In this document: positions 40,720-49,629 of the stretch, in pieces
How positions within the stretch are numbered: the first letter of the stretch is position 1
Layout of the letters: each line of letters opens with the position of its first letter
NCBI GenBank assembly: GCA_900471525.1
Contig: UCEZ01000034.1
Span: 58,856-122,855, forward strand
DNA: 64,000 bases
Direction of reading: 5' to 3'
From: Hyphomicrobiales bacterium
GTDB lineage: Bacteria > Pseudomonadota > Alphaproteobacteria > Rhizobiales > Rhizobiaceae
Translations under genes and position numbers: made by a program
Notes under the pieces: generated by a model
The model's database searches: none
What the model was told of the DNA's origin: nothing
Seen by the model: only the letters and a program-made list of their open reading frames with translations

Positions 40720-40999
40720 CGATCTCTTTACTTGCGCTTCCGAACGACAAAACAGAGCCGTCCACATCACGCTTTACGCTGTCTGGATTCGCGACATCAT
40801 CCAAATCTGGATAAAGCGCGAAAATATGGTGGAGGTAGTCTACTTCCAATCGCCCGATTGCTACTCCAACGCCCTGTCGCATTAGCTGATAGGTTTCATC
40901 TGGAAAATGTCCTTCAGCAAGCATCAGGCTGCGATTGAGATGATACATCCCTTGAAGAATCTCATCCCTGGCTCGCTCCGCTGTTTGACGATCGATCAA
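40703..40999 (-). CDS. Small protein of unknown function inside the agl operon
   Basis: A 98-residue soluble, acidic protein encoded between aglG and aglA. It starts at TTG (40999) with a strong GAGGAG site 6 nt upstream. It ends inside the aglA start region (about 17-bp overlap), so it is part of the operon. The sequence is helical, with NRSLMLAEGHFPDETYQLMR and GRLEVDYLHHIFALYPDLDD, and I recognise no family. The canonical rhizobial agl order as I know it is aglE-F-G-A-K, so this is an extra gene. It could be a regulator or stability partner of AglA, or an inserted unrelated gene; sequence alone does not say. Confidence 0.6.
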   Translation of the reverse strand: MIDRQTAERARDEILQGMYHLNRSLMLAEGHFPDETYQLMRQGVGVAIGRLEVDYLHHIFALYPDLDDVANPDSVKRDVDGSVLSFGSASKEIDDERE

Positions 41000-41030
41000 C
41001 TCGAACTCCTCGCTTCCTTACTCTAGTGGA

Positions 41031-42176
41031 TCAACCGCCCTTGACCGATCCCGCCAGCAGGCCGCGCACGAGGTAGCGCTGAAGCGTGAAGAAGACGATC
41101 AGCGGTACGATGATGGTGACGAAAGCCGATGCCGTGAGGATTTCCCAGTTGCCGCCGCGTGAACCCAGAAGGTTGACGAGACGCCCGGTCAGAACCAGTT
41201 CGTTGTTGCCGGTACCGAGGAACACCATGGCGACCAGCAGGTCGTTCCAGGTCCACAGGAACTGGAAGATCGAGAAGGAGGCGAGCGCCGGGAAGGACAG
41301 CGGCAGGATGATCTTGATGAAGATGTCGAAGTCGCTGGCGCCATCGACGCGGGCCGATTCCATGATCTCGCGCGGCAGGCCGGCCATGTAGTTGCGCAAG
41401 AGGTAGATCGCCAGCGGCAGGCCGAAGCCCATATGCGCAAGCCAGATGCCGACATAGGTCTTGGCGGGGACACCGAGGAATGCGCCGACACCGTTATAGA
41501 GTTTCAACAACGGGATCAGCGACATCTGCAGCGGGACTACCAGCAGGCCGACGACGACGGCGATCAGGATTGCCCGGCCCGGGAACTTCATCCATGCCAG
41601 CGCATAAGCGGCAAACGCGGCCACGAGGATCGGGATGACCGTTGCCGGAATGGCAACCGTCAGTGAGTTGATGAAGGAGGCGCCGATGCCTTCGGCCCGC
41701 ATGACTTCGCGGTAGTTGTCGAAGGTGAAGCGTGGTGGAATGGCGGCCGTGTAGAAGATGCGCTGGCCGCGCGTGCCTTCCATGCGGGTCGGCGAGACGA
41801 TCTCGTAACTGCCGTCGTCCTTGACGGTCAGTGTCTGGCCGTCGCCGATGTCGGCGGGCGTCCCGACCGCGAATGCGGTCGGTTGCAGCGGCCGAAAGCC
41901 GAAGGCCGAAACCTTTGAATTGCCGCCCTCCAGAAGATTGCCGGCGATGACGAACTTGCCGTCACGTTCGACCTGCGCTTCCGGCGAGGCTGCACGGCCG
42001 GTCAGGTTCTGCGACGACGTGGACAGAGCGGTCCACCAGCCGGAGACAGCCAACTGATCCTTGTCGCGCAGCGACGAGATCAACAGGCCGGCGGTCGGCA
42101 GGGTCCAAAGGACGACCAGCAGGATGACGGACAGATGCACGAGCCAGACGAGTGGCGAGCGGGAAGAAGCAATCAT
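41031..42176 (-). CDS. aglG: Alpha-glucoside ABC transporter permease AglG
   Basis: A 381-residue inner-membrane permease of the MalG type. TM1 is at about residues 12-34. A periplasmic insertion of about 110 residues (about 45-155) follows; it is much longer than in MalG and is a feature of AglG. Five further helices occupy the C-terminal part. The EAA loop is MESARVDGASDFDIFIKIILP. It starts 1 bp after the aglF stop codon, so translation is coupled. Partner of AglF. Confidence 0.9.
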   Translation of the reverse strand: MIASSRSPLVWLVHLSVILLVVLWTLPTAGLLISSLRDKDQLAVSGWWTALSTSSQNLTGRAASPEAQVERDGKFVIAGNLLEGGNSKVSAFGFRPLQPTAFAVGTPADIGDGQTLTVKDDGSYEIVSPTRMEGTRGQRIFYTAAIPPRFTFDNYREVMRAEGIGASFINSLTVAIPATVIPILVAAFAAYALAWMKFPGRAILIAVVVGLLVVPLQMSLIPLLKLYNGVGAFLGVPAKTYVGIWLAHMGFGLPLAIYLLRNYMAGLPREIMESARVDGASDFDIFIKIILPLSFPALASFSIFQFLWTWNDLLVAMVFLGTGNNELVLTGRLVNLLGSRGGNWEILTASAFVTIIVPLIVFFTLQRYLVRGLLAGSVKGG

Positions 42177-42177
42177 C

Positions 42178-43188
42178 TCAGTGGCCCTCCATTTCCTTGG
42201 CAGCGTTGCGGATGTTCCAGATCATGATCGGGATCACCAGCACCATGATGATGACGGCAATGGCGGCACCGCGCCCGAAGTCACCGCCACCGCGGAACAT
42301 CCAGTCGAACATGAGATTGGCAAGAACCTGGCTTTGCCACTGCCCGTTGGTCATGGCGAGCACGATGTCGAAGACCTTGAGCACCAGGATCGTAATGGTG
42401 GTCCAGACAACGGCGATCGTGCCCCACATCTGCGGGATCATGATCTTGAAGAAGATCTGCAGGCCGTTGGCGCCGTCGATGACGGCAGCTTCAACGGTTT
42501 CCTCCGGAATGCCGCGTAGCGCAGCCGAGAGGATGACCATGGCAAAGCCGGTCTGGATCCAGATCAGGATCACCATCAGGAAGAAGTTGTTCCAGAAGGG
42601 CAGCGTCACCCAGGCTTCCGGCGAGCCGCCGAAATAGACAACGAGCGCGTTCAAAAGGCCGATCTGCTCGGTGCCTTCGGCGCGGTAGTCGTAGATGAAT
42701 TTCCAGATCACCGAAGCACCGACGAACGAGATCGCCATCGGCATGAAGATCAGCGTCTTGGCGATATTGCCCCACCAGATGCGGTCGGTGAGCGCTGCGA
42801 TGATGAGGCCGAAGAATGTAGCGGCGGCGGGAACGACGAGCAGCCAAAGGAAATTGTTGTAGATCGACTGGCGAAACTCACCGTCGTTGAACATCCAGAC
42901 GAAGTTGTTCAGCCCGACGAAATTCTCGCCGGCCCTGTCATGCAGGCTGAGCCAGACGGATGCGATCACCGGATAGATCAGATAGATGGCCAGCGAAAAC
43001 ATCGCTGGCCCGAGGAAGAGCCAGGGCCTTATGGCATTGGTGATGCGCAGGTTGCGCGAGGCGACGGGGCCAGTCAAACCCTTCGACGGAAAGAGCTTGT
43101 CGAGAATCCAGTTCGTGCCGAAGAAATAGGCAGCGCAACCCAGAACCCCCGCGGCCATCGTGGCGATGGCGAATAACAACTGCTGCAT
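42178..43188 (-). CDS. aglF: Alpha-glucoside ABC transporter permease AglF
   Basis: A 336-residue inner-membrane permease of the MalF type with TM segments at about residues 3-24 and 65-85 and four more in the C-terminal half. The EAA loop is VEAAVIDGANGLQIFFKIMIP. The ATG at 43188 has GAGGAAG upstream; the frame stays open well beyond but without an initiation signal. It is separated from aglE by 341 bp that contain two hairpins, an arrangement that should give more binding protein than permease. Confidence 0.9.
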   Translation of the reverse strand: MQQLLFAIATMAAGVLGCAAYFFGTNWILDKLFPSKGLTGPVASRNLRITNAIRPWLFLGPAMFSLAIYLIYPVIASVWLSLHDRAGENFVGLNNFVWMFNDGEFRQSIYNNFLWLLVVPAAATFFGLIIAALTDRIWWGNIAKTLIFMPMAISFVGASVIWKFIYDYRAEGTEQIGLLNALVVYFGGSPEAWVTLPFWNNFFLMVILIWIQTGFAMVILSAALRGIPEETVEAAVIDGANGLQIFFKIMIPQMWGTIAVVWTTITILVLKVFDIVLAMTNGQWQSQVLANLMFDWMFRGGGDFGRGAAIAVIIMVLVIPIMIWNIRNAAKEMEGH

Positions 43189-43529
43189 GGCAACTTCCTC
43201 CCCAGGAATGTAAGGCCGGATGCGCGGCCTGCCCGCCTTCGCGCATGGTTCCCGAGACAGCGGGCGCATCATGCTCGACCAGAATATTCGCACCGTTTCT
43301 TGCGGGCGCCTCGAAAGCGCATGGCAACGGTTTGCCCATTCAAAGGCGCTTTTTGTGTCAGCTTTTCCCAAGCCGCTCCGCTTCGCCCGCTTTAATCGAG
43401 CGCAGCATGTGAGCCGCCGTATCAGGTTTCGCAGTGTTTTGATTGCGGCTCCGGGCTTGTGTCGCTCGGAGCCGCCTTTTGCTTGGTACCTCTGCAGGGC
43501 AGCGAGAACCACCCTGCAATTGCTCGATG
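43189..43529 (-). other. aglE-aglF intergenic region with two hairpins
   Basis: This 341-bp gap inside the operon contains two GC-rich inverted repeats just after aglE: TGCAGGG/CCCTGCA (43493-43518, 7-bp stem) and CGGCTCCG/CGGAGCCG (43446-43474, 8-bp stem, 13-nt loop). No T-run follows on the minus strand, so they look like mRNA 3'-end protectors as in malE-malF operons, rather than terminators. No gene was found in the rest. Confidence 0.5.
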
Positions 43530-44888
43530 TTACTTGATCGAATCCCAGGCCTTCTGGATACCATCCGCAACATCGGTCGCCGACTTGCCGCCGACATAGT
43601 CGACCATGCCAGTCCAGAACGCACCCGCACCGATCTTGCCCGGCATCAGGTCGGAACCATCGAAGCGGAAGGTCGTTGCGTTCAACAGGATTTCGCCCTG
43701 CTTCTTCATCGGACCGTTGGCGTAGACGTCCTTGTTGGCACTCTTCAGCGGGGTGAGGAAGCTGGTCTGTGCCATCCAGACTTCATGCGCGATCGGCGTT
43801 TCGAGGAACTCGATGAAGGCGCGGGATGCTGGCGTGTCCTTGGTGATCATGGCGAGCGTGCCGGCACCGAGAACGGGATTGCCGAGATCCGGCTTGCTTG
43901 CGTAAGGCGGCATGTAGAAGAAGTCTGCGTCTTCGCCCACCTTGGTGCCTTCCGGGAAGAAGGACGGAATGAACGATGCCTGATGATGCAGATAGCACTT
44001 CGGCGGCGACGCAAAGAGGCCCTTCGGGCTATCGCGGAAGTCGGCAGATGCAACGGCCGCAGCACCGCCATCGACGTTCTTGTCGTTCTTGGCAAACCAG
44101 CCGAATTCATCGATCGCGCCGACGACGGCCGGATCGTTGAACGGAATCGCGTTGGTGACCCATTTGTCATAGACGTCGGCCGGCTGCGTGCGCAGCATCA
44201 TGTCTTCGACCCAGTCGGTCGCCGGCCAGCCGGTCGCGCCACCGGAACCGAGGCCGATGCACCACGGCGTGCCGCCGTCGGCAACGATCTTTTCGGTCAG
44301 AGCCTTGAGTTCTTCCATGGTCTTCGGGACTTCATAGCCCGAATCCTCGAAGTTTTCCGGCACATACCAGACGAGCGACTTCACGTCGATCTTGTAGGGG
44401 AATGCGTAGAGTTCCTTCTTGCCGTCCTTGCCGGCATAGGTCGACAGATCGACCCAGGACTGGCCGGCGGCGTAATTTTCGAGGAGCCACTTCTTGGTAT
44501 CGTCACCGAGCGGCGTCAGATAGCCCTTCGATGCGAGGTCGGCGATCAGGCCCGGCTGAGGCAGAACGGCGACATCCGGTGGGCTGCCGGCCTGTGTGTC
44601 GATGACGATCTGCTGCTCATAATTTTCGGACGAGGAGTATTTCACATCGACGCCGGTCGCATCGCGGAAATAGTCCAGGACCGACTCGACCAGCGCCTGG
44701 TCCTCACCGCGCCAGGGACCGAAGATCGTCAGCGTCTGACCCTTGAGGTCATGACCCTTCTTGAACTCTTCGTAGCTTCCCCAGTTGAATTTGGAATCTT
44801 CACCCGGCTTGAATTTCAGCTCGGCCGCATTTGCGGCGCCAGCCACAAGCGCAAGCGCCGCCACTCCCATCAAGAATGTTCTTTTCAC
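43530..44888 (-). CDS. aglE: Alpha-glucoside-binding periplasmic protein AglE
   Basis: A 452-residue extracellular solute-binding protein of family 1. The signal peptide is residues 1-21 (VKRTFLMGVAALALVAGAAN, cleavage after ANA). The mature part carries LTIFGPWRGEDQALVESVLD, then the typical sugar-binding segments, and GKIGAGAFWTGMVDYVGGKS at the C-terminus. Translation begins at GTG (44888), with GGAGG 7 nt upstream. First gene of the agl operon; a TCAAAGCGCTTTGA operator lies 66 bp upstream and the regulator gene is divergent. Confidence 0.92.
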   Translation of the reverse strand: MKRTFLMGVAALALVAGAANAAELKFKPGEDSKFNWGSYEEFKKGHDLKGQTLTIFGPWRGEDQALVESVLDYFRDATGVDVKYSSSENYEQQIVIDTQAGSPPDVAVLPQPGLIADLASKGYLTPLGDDTKKWLLENYAAGQSWVDLSTYAGKDGKKELYAFPYKIDVKSLVWYVPENFEDSGYEVPKTMEELKALTEKIVADGGTPWCIGLGSGGATGWPATDWVEDMMLRTQPADVYDKWVTNAIPFNDPAVVGAIDEFGWFAKNDKNVDGGAAAVASADFRDSPKGLFASPPKCYLHHQASFIPSFFPEGTKVGEDADFFYMPPYASKPDLGNPVLGAGTLAMITKDTPASRAFIEFLETPIAHEVWMAQTSFLTPLKSANKDVYANGPMKKQGEILLNATTFRFDGSDLMPGKIGAGAFWTGMVDYVGGKSATDVADGIQKAWDSIK

Positions 44889-44953
44889 GTCATTTCCTCC
44901 CAAGAAAGACCCGACCCATTGATGCCGGGCGAACATCATTGCGCCTACAAAAT

Positions 44954-44967
44954 TCAAAGCGCTTTGA
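44954..44967. promoter_or_regulatory. LacI-type operator upstream of aglE
   Basis: TCAAAGCGCTTTGA is a perfect 14-bp palindrome with the central CG of LacI/GalR operators. It lies 66 bp before the aglE start codon. Confidence 0.75.
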
Positions 44968-45158
44968 GTTTGCTAACAAATCATTTCGACAGGCAGGAAG
45001 TCAAGAGTTTTCCCGTAAATGGCGAAGAAAGCTCAAAATCGTGCACTGCAGCGAAGGTTTGCAGCGCAACGAAGCGGATTTTTCTGGTTGATGATCAATG
45101 CCGATGATACAAAATCCGTCGCGCGCTGGGGATGGAAAGTAAAAACAATATAAAAATA

Positions 45159-45168
45159 AAAGCGCTTT
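45159..45168. promoter_or_regulatory. LacI-type operator upstream of aglR
   Basis: AAAGCGCTTT, the same core palindrome as at 44954-44967, lies 17 bp before the aglR start codon. Repressor bound here would autoregulate aglR, and the two sites are about 200 bp apart, allowing a repression loop. Confidence 0.7.
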
Positions 45169-45185
45169 GGGAGAATGCGCTCATC

Positions 45186-46217
45186 ATGAACGTGAATTTG
45201 AAGCAGTTGGCGGAGATGCTGGGACTGTCGCAAACGACAGTCAGCCGGGCACTCAACGGTTATCCGGAAGTCAATGCCGAAACACGCCAGCGAGTCTTGA
45301 GCGCCGTGCGCGAAACAGGCTATCGGCCGAACCGCGCCGCCCAAAGGCTTGCCACTGGTCGGGCGGGATCGATCGGGCTTGTAATGCCGATCGCCCAAGG
45401 TATCGATTCCGACGTGCATTTCGGCGAGTTCCTGGCGGGACTCGGGGAAGAATCCGTTCGCCACGATTTTCATTTCGTCATTAATCCGAGCGCACCCGAC
45501 GACGAGGAGGCGACATTCAAGCGCCTGGCCGCGAGCGGCAATGTGGATGCCTTGTTCCTCGCCTATGTGCGCGCCAACGACCCGCGCATTACGATGTTGA
45601 AATCACTGTCGATCCCGTTTGTCGTGCACGGCCGCGCGATCGGGCAACCGGCCGATTACCCTTTTCTCGACATCGACAACACCGGTGCCTTCTATGACGC
45701 GACGCGCCTGCTGATCCAGTTGGGGCACCGACGGATCGCGCTGATCAACGGCCCGGGAAACCTTACCTTTTCCATTCGTCGCATGAAGGGAATGCGGCGC
45801 GCGCTTGAAGAGAACGGCCTTCGTTTCGATGAAGGTCTGGTCCAGAATTCGTTGATGACCGATGAATACGGCCACCGCGCCATGCAACAGTTTCTGGAAA
45901 GAGACCAGCCTCCGACCGCCGTCCTGTGTTCCAGTACCGTGATCGCGCTCGGGGCGGTCAGGGCCATCAACCGAGCGGGATTGCAGATCGGCGCCGATAT
46001 TTCACTGATTGCCCATGACGATGTGTTGCCGATGCTGAAACCTGAAAATTTCAGCGTTCCGCTGACGACGACGCGCTCATCCTTGCGGGCGGCGGGCTCG
46101 CGGATTGCCACCCGGCTGATTTCCCGCATCCTGAAGACCGGCGATTATCCGGATCAGGAATTGTGGCGAACGGAACTGATCGTCAGGGCCTCGACCGGCC
46201 CTGCCCCGAAATCGTAA
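45186..46217 (+). CDS. aglR: LacI family repressor of the agl operon
   Basis: A 343-residue regulator. Residues 3-50 are the LacI helix-turn-helix and hinge (LKQLAEMLGLSQTTVSRALN, then YPEVNAETRQRVL). The rest is a periplasmic-binding-like sugar-sensing domain with GRAIGQPADYPFLDIDN and HRRIALINGP. The ATG at 45186 places the HTH at the very N-terminus as in the family; an upstream in-frame ATG at 45132 adds 18 unlikely residues. It is divergent from aglE with two AAAGCGCTTT palindromes between them. It is most likely a repressor released by an alpha-glucoside. Confidence 0.92.
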   Translation: MNVNLKQLAEMLGLSQTTVSRALNGYPEVNAETRQRVLSAVRETGYRPNRAAQRLATGRAGSIGLVMPIAQGIDSDVHFGEFLAGLGEESVRHDFHFVINPSAPDDEEATFKRLAASGNVDALFLAYVRANDPRITMLKSLSIPFVVHGRAIGQPADYPFLDIDNTGAFYDATRLLIQLGHRRIALINGPGNLTFSIRRMKGMRRALEENGLRFDEGLVQNSLMTDEYGHRAMQQFLERDQPPTAVLCSSTVIALGAVRAINRAGLQIGADISLIAHDDVLPMLKPENFSVPLTTTRSSLRAAGSRIATRLISRILKTGDYPDQELWRTELIVRASTGPAPKS

Positions 46218-46242
46218 AACTGGCAGTGTTAGACGCTGCGGA

Positions 46243-47142
46243 TCAGAACTTCGGCGCGGTCTTGCCGGCCTTGCGATAGGCGGCAATCACTGTATTGGCC
46301 ATCAGCATGGCGATGGTCATCGGGCCGACGCCACCGGGCACCGGCGTAATGACACTGGCCACTTCGGCGCATTCGGCGAAGGCGACATCGCCCACCAGAC
46401 GGGACTTGCCCTCGCCTCTTTCCGGCGCCGCGACCCGGTTGATACCGACATCGATCACGGTTGCGCCGGGCTTGACCCAATCGGCCTTGACCATTTCCGG
46501 GCGACCGACGGCGGCGACCAGAATATCGGCATTGCGGCAGACGGCGGCCAGGTCCTTTGTGCGCGAATGAGCGATCGTCACCGTCGCATTGGCCGCAAGC
46601 AGCAGTTGCGCCATCGGCTTGCCGAAGAGGTTGGAGCGGCCGATGACGACGGCATTCAGCCCCGAGAGATCCCGGCCGTGGGTGCGTGTGACGAACACCA
46701 TGGCGCCGGCTGGCGTGCAGGATACGAGACCGCCATCAAGATCGCCGGTCGCCAGCTTACCCGCATTGACGACATGCAGGCCATCAACGTCCTTTTCCGG
46801 CAGAATGGATTGGATAATCGGCTCGGAGTTGAGAGGCTTTGGCAAGGGAAGCTGCACGAGAATGCCGTGGAGGCTTTCATCCTTGTTCAAAGTCTGAACC
46901 AGGGCAGCAAGCTCTTCCTGCGTCGTTTCCTCCGGCAGCGTGTGCTGAACCGAGGTGAAGCCGCATTCCTTGGCCATCTTGCTCTTTGAAGAAACATAAG
47001 CGTGGCTTGCAGGGTCATTACCGACGATGACGACGGCAAGGCCGGTCTTGACGCCGGTCTGATCCTTCAGCGCCTGCGATGCGGTTTTCACGGCATCGAT
47101 TACCGACGCTGCAACTTGCTTGCCATCAATCACGGTCGTCAC
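46243..47142 (-). CDS. folD: Bifunctional methylenetetrahydrofolate dehydrogenase/cyclohydrolase
   Basis: A 299-residue enzyme interconverting 5,10-methylene- and 10-formyl-tetrahydrofolate, supplying one-carbon units in the cytoplasm. Visible motifs: [14 protein letters not shown] with the catalytic Lys (about residues 50-63), [21 protein letters not shown], the NADP site [16 protein letters not shown] and the C-terminal [18 protein letters not shown]. Translation starts at GTG with GGGAGA upstream. It is convergent with aglR (25-bp gap) and not part of an operon. Confidence 0.97.
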   Translation of the reverse strand: MTTVIDGKQVAASVIDAVKTASQALKDQTGVKTGLAVVIVGNDPASHAYVSSKSKMAKECGFTSVQHTLPEETTQEELAALVQTLNKDESLHGILVQLPLPKPLNSEPIIQSILPEKDVDGLHVVNAGKLATGDLDGGLVSCTPAGAMVFVTRTHGRDLSGLNAVVIGRSNLFGKPMAQLLLAANATVTIAHSRTKDLAAVCRNADILVAAVGRPEMVKADWVKPGATVIDVGINRVAAPERGEGKSRLVGDVAFAECAEVASVITPVPGGVGPMTIAMLMANTVIAAYRKAGKTAPKF

Positions 47143-47361
47143 GGTGTTCTCCCAGATTCTCGCTTGTTCTGTTTCACTCTAGTTTCAGCAAAAAATATCG
47201 GTGGCCTCAATGCGTCCTATGCTGTCCAGATCGAATAAATTCAAGACCGATCCGGCAGCATCGGCACCCGAACGCTGCCATTGTCTCATTTTCTATCATT
47301 GATGAGGAAACGACCGGACGGACCGCAGACAGCGTCAATGCAGTCTGCATGAACCATGTCC

Positions 47362-49446
47362 TCAGCGCCGGCCGCCGGCCCGCAGTTTCGCATAGTGTTC
47401 GACACGGTTGCGCAGGGCGCGCAAGTTTTCCTGAACCTGTGCGATATCGCCGTCGTCTGAATCGGTGTCCTGCATCTGACGAAGATAGTCACGCAGGCTT
47501 GCCGATCCCGTGTCCTGGTATTGAGGAAAAGCAGAGAGCGCCGCAGCCGATGCGGCCGCGTGGTGGGCTGACGGCATACGGGGCCGGTATTCTACCGGAG
47601 TGGGCAATGGATCATCGACATATTGCGGGGTTCCGGGGCCATCGGGACGATGATCATCCTGTCCGGGCGGATCACGCTGCGGAACGACTGCTACCGTTCG
47701 GTTCGACCGCTGAAGCAGATCCTTCAGGCTGCGATAAGCGCCAAGCGCGACGCCCAATCCGACACCTGCCATGAAGCCTGCGATCAAGCCACCGATAGCG
47801 ATGAGCTTGCGCGAAGGGCCAGTAGGCTGGAGTGGCGGTTGCGCTGACGAAATCACCCGGATGTTCTTCGAGGTCAGCTTCTCTTCCTGGCCGGTTTCGC
47901 TTGCTCGCTTCAGGAAGGATTCGTAGATCGTCCGCGTTGCATTGGCCTTCCGCTCCAGTTCGCGCAGTTCGATGAAACCGGTCGACGAATTGACCTGCTG
48001 CGCCTTCTGGACTGCCAGTTGCTGGACGAGATCCTTCTCTGTGCGGATTGCCCGGTCCAGTTCGGTCTGTGCCGTCGCCTCGATGCGGCGAAGCTCGTTG
48101 CCGATCTCCGCGCGTGCGACCTCGAGAGATTGGACCGCCGCCAGCCTTTGCGGATGACGCGGGCCGAGGCTTGCATCCAGCGAGCTCAGCTGCGCGCGCG
48201 CCTGGGAATATTGCTTACGCAACTCCTGCAGTGTGACAGAGCTGACTTCCTCGGGAAATGCGCCGCTCAGCACGTCGTTCAACCGGGTTTTCGTGGCAAC
48301 GTCCGCCTTCGCCCGCGCGTCCGCGATGCGGCTGCGCACCGCGCCCACCTGATCATTGAGGGTGAGCAACTGGTTGTCGGAAATCAGTTTGCCATCAGCG
48401 TTGACGATGTCGTGGTCGGCTTTGTATTTCTCGACCGCGTTTTCAGCCGCGTCCAACTCCTTGCGCAGATCAGTCAACCGGCTGTCGAGCGCCGCGGTGG
48501 TGCGCTGGAAAAAGCCGGATTGCGCTGCCTGTTCCTCGTTGAGGAAGGTGGCAACGAGGCGATTGGCGATCAGTGCCGATTTGGCCGGATCCCGGCTTTT
48601 GACCTCGATGGTGACGATGAAGGTCTTCGGATCGCGCGAGACGCTGACCGCGTCGCTTAATTTTTCCAGCGTTCGCGGATTGACGCCCGACGCAGGCGCT
48701 GGCTGCGCCTTGCCGGGGGAAACAATGTCGCGGATAACTTCGATGCCGGCGGCGAGGCCGCCTTTGCCGGTGGAGACTCCACCGAATTCCGGATCACGGT
48801 CGAGCCCCATGTCGATGGCGACCTTTTCCAGGACCGTCCGCGACCGCAGCACTTCGAGCTGGCTGTCGACCAGCGCCAGAATCGCTTCCGTCGCCAGGCT
48901 CTCCTTGGAAAGATCCGAATCCGTCAGCCGCACTTCGCGCGGATCGACATAGAGCTTGCTTTCGGCAACGTAGACGCTGGGGGTCGATATGGCGAGAGCC
49001 GCCCCACCGATGGCACCGACAACGGTCAGAACCACGATGGTCCGGCGGAGCTGCCAGACAGAGGTCAGGATCGTGGCGACATCGATCAGCGGCCGGTCCT
49101 GCTGTTCTCCATAGGTCGACGAATAATCGGTGGTGCTGTCCTGCTTTTGGGCTTCCTGCAGCGGTGATGCTTTGTTGCTTTTGAACCAAGCGGAAAAGCG
49201 GCCTTCCTTCTTTTCCGCTCCTGCCTTCCTTTCCGATCCCGCTGCTACAGGCTGAGGCGCTCGCTGTTTGTCGTTGCCGGAAGGTGTTTTCGGTGTGACG
49301 GCGGGGCCGCCCAAACGGTCAAGCAGCTCGTTGGCATTGCGAGGCGGAGTGCCGCCCGCGCGCGGACGCCGCAACGCGTCGCTCGACGCACGGTCGAGGG
49401 AAGAGTGGCGCGCCACCGTCCGTTTGTTGTCTTCCGGATCGAACAT
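47362..49446 (-). CDS. Wzz/GumC-like polysaccharide copolymerase without kinase domain
   Basis: A 694-residue inner-membrane protein. Residues 1-120 are a Pro/Ser/Lys-rich cytoplasmic tail. TM1 is at about 136-157 (IVVLTVVGAIGGAALAIS) followed by the Wzz segment VYVAESKLYVDPREVRL. A long periplasmic coiled coil runs to about 530, with RTIYESFLKRASETGQEEKL near its end. TM2 is at about 550-572 (LIAIGGLIAGFMAGVGLGVAL). The C-terminal ~110 residues are disordered, with no Walker motif or tyrosine cluster, so the BY-kinase half of ExoP/Wzc is absent. Such proteins set chain length in exopolysaccharide export. It begins a divergent pair with the flippase-like gene at 49630. The start ATG has only a weak ribosome site. 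Confidence 0.82.
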   Translation of the reverse strand: MFDPEDNKRTVARHSSLDRASSDALRRPRAGGTPPRNANELLDRLGGPAVTPKTPSGNDKQRAPQPVAAGSERKAGAEKKEGRFSAWFKSNKASPLQEAQKQDSTTDYSSTYGEQQDRPLIDVATILTSVWQLRRTIVVLTVVGAIGGAALAISTPSVYVAESKLYVDPREVRLTDSDLSKESLATEAILALVDSQLEVLRSRTVLEKVAIDMGLDRDPEFGGVSTGKGGLAAGIEVIRDIVSPGKAQPAPASGVNPRTLEKLSDAVSVSRDPKTFIVTIEVKSRDPAKSALIANRLVATFLNEEQAAQSGFFQRTTAALDSRLTDLRKELDAAENAVEKYKADHDIVNADGKLISDNQLLTLNDQVGAVRSRIADARAKADVATKTRLNDVLSGAFPEEVSSVTLQELRKQYSQARAQLSSLDASLGPRHPQRLAAVQSLEVARAEIGNELRRIEATAQTELDRAIRTEKDLVQQLAVQKAQQVNSSTGFIELRELERKANATRTIYESFLKRASETGQEEKLTSKNIRVISSAQPPLQPTGPSRKLIAIGGLIAGFMAGVGLGVALGAYRSLKDLLQRSNRTVAVVPQRDPPGQDDHRPDGPGTPQYVDDPLPTPVEYRPRMPSAHHAAASAAALSAFPQYQDTGSASLRDYLRQMQDTDSDDGDIAQVQENLRALRNRVEHYAKLRAGGRR

Positions 49447-49629
49447 CAATGCCTGCAAACGCCCGCAATTGGGCAAACTGACGAATTGTGAACGAAGCTT
49501 AAGTTTTTGTGGAAAACAAACCGTTAACACACGGCGGCCCGCATACCTGCAAATGCTGTGAACCGGCGTTTCAAACTGCTCATTAAGCTTTAAAGGCTAG
49601 AAACGGGACAGTGCATCTGGACCCCGCTC

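Noticed and set aside
39112..40938. A 608-codon plus-strand frame antisense to aglA
   Set aside because: Shadow of a clear GH13 gene, with Arg-rich low-information sequence.
43443..45107. A 554-codon plus-strand frame antisense to aglE
   Set aside because: Runs across the aglE start and promoter operator; no domain, no initiation signal.
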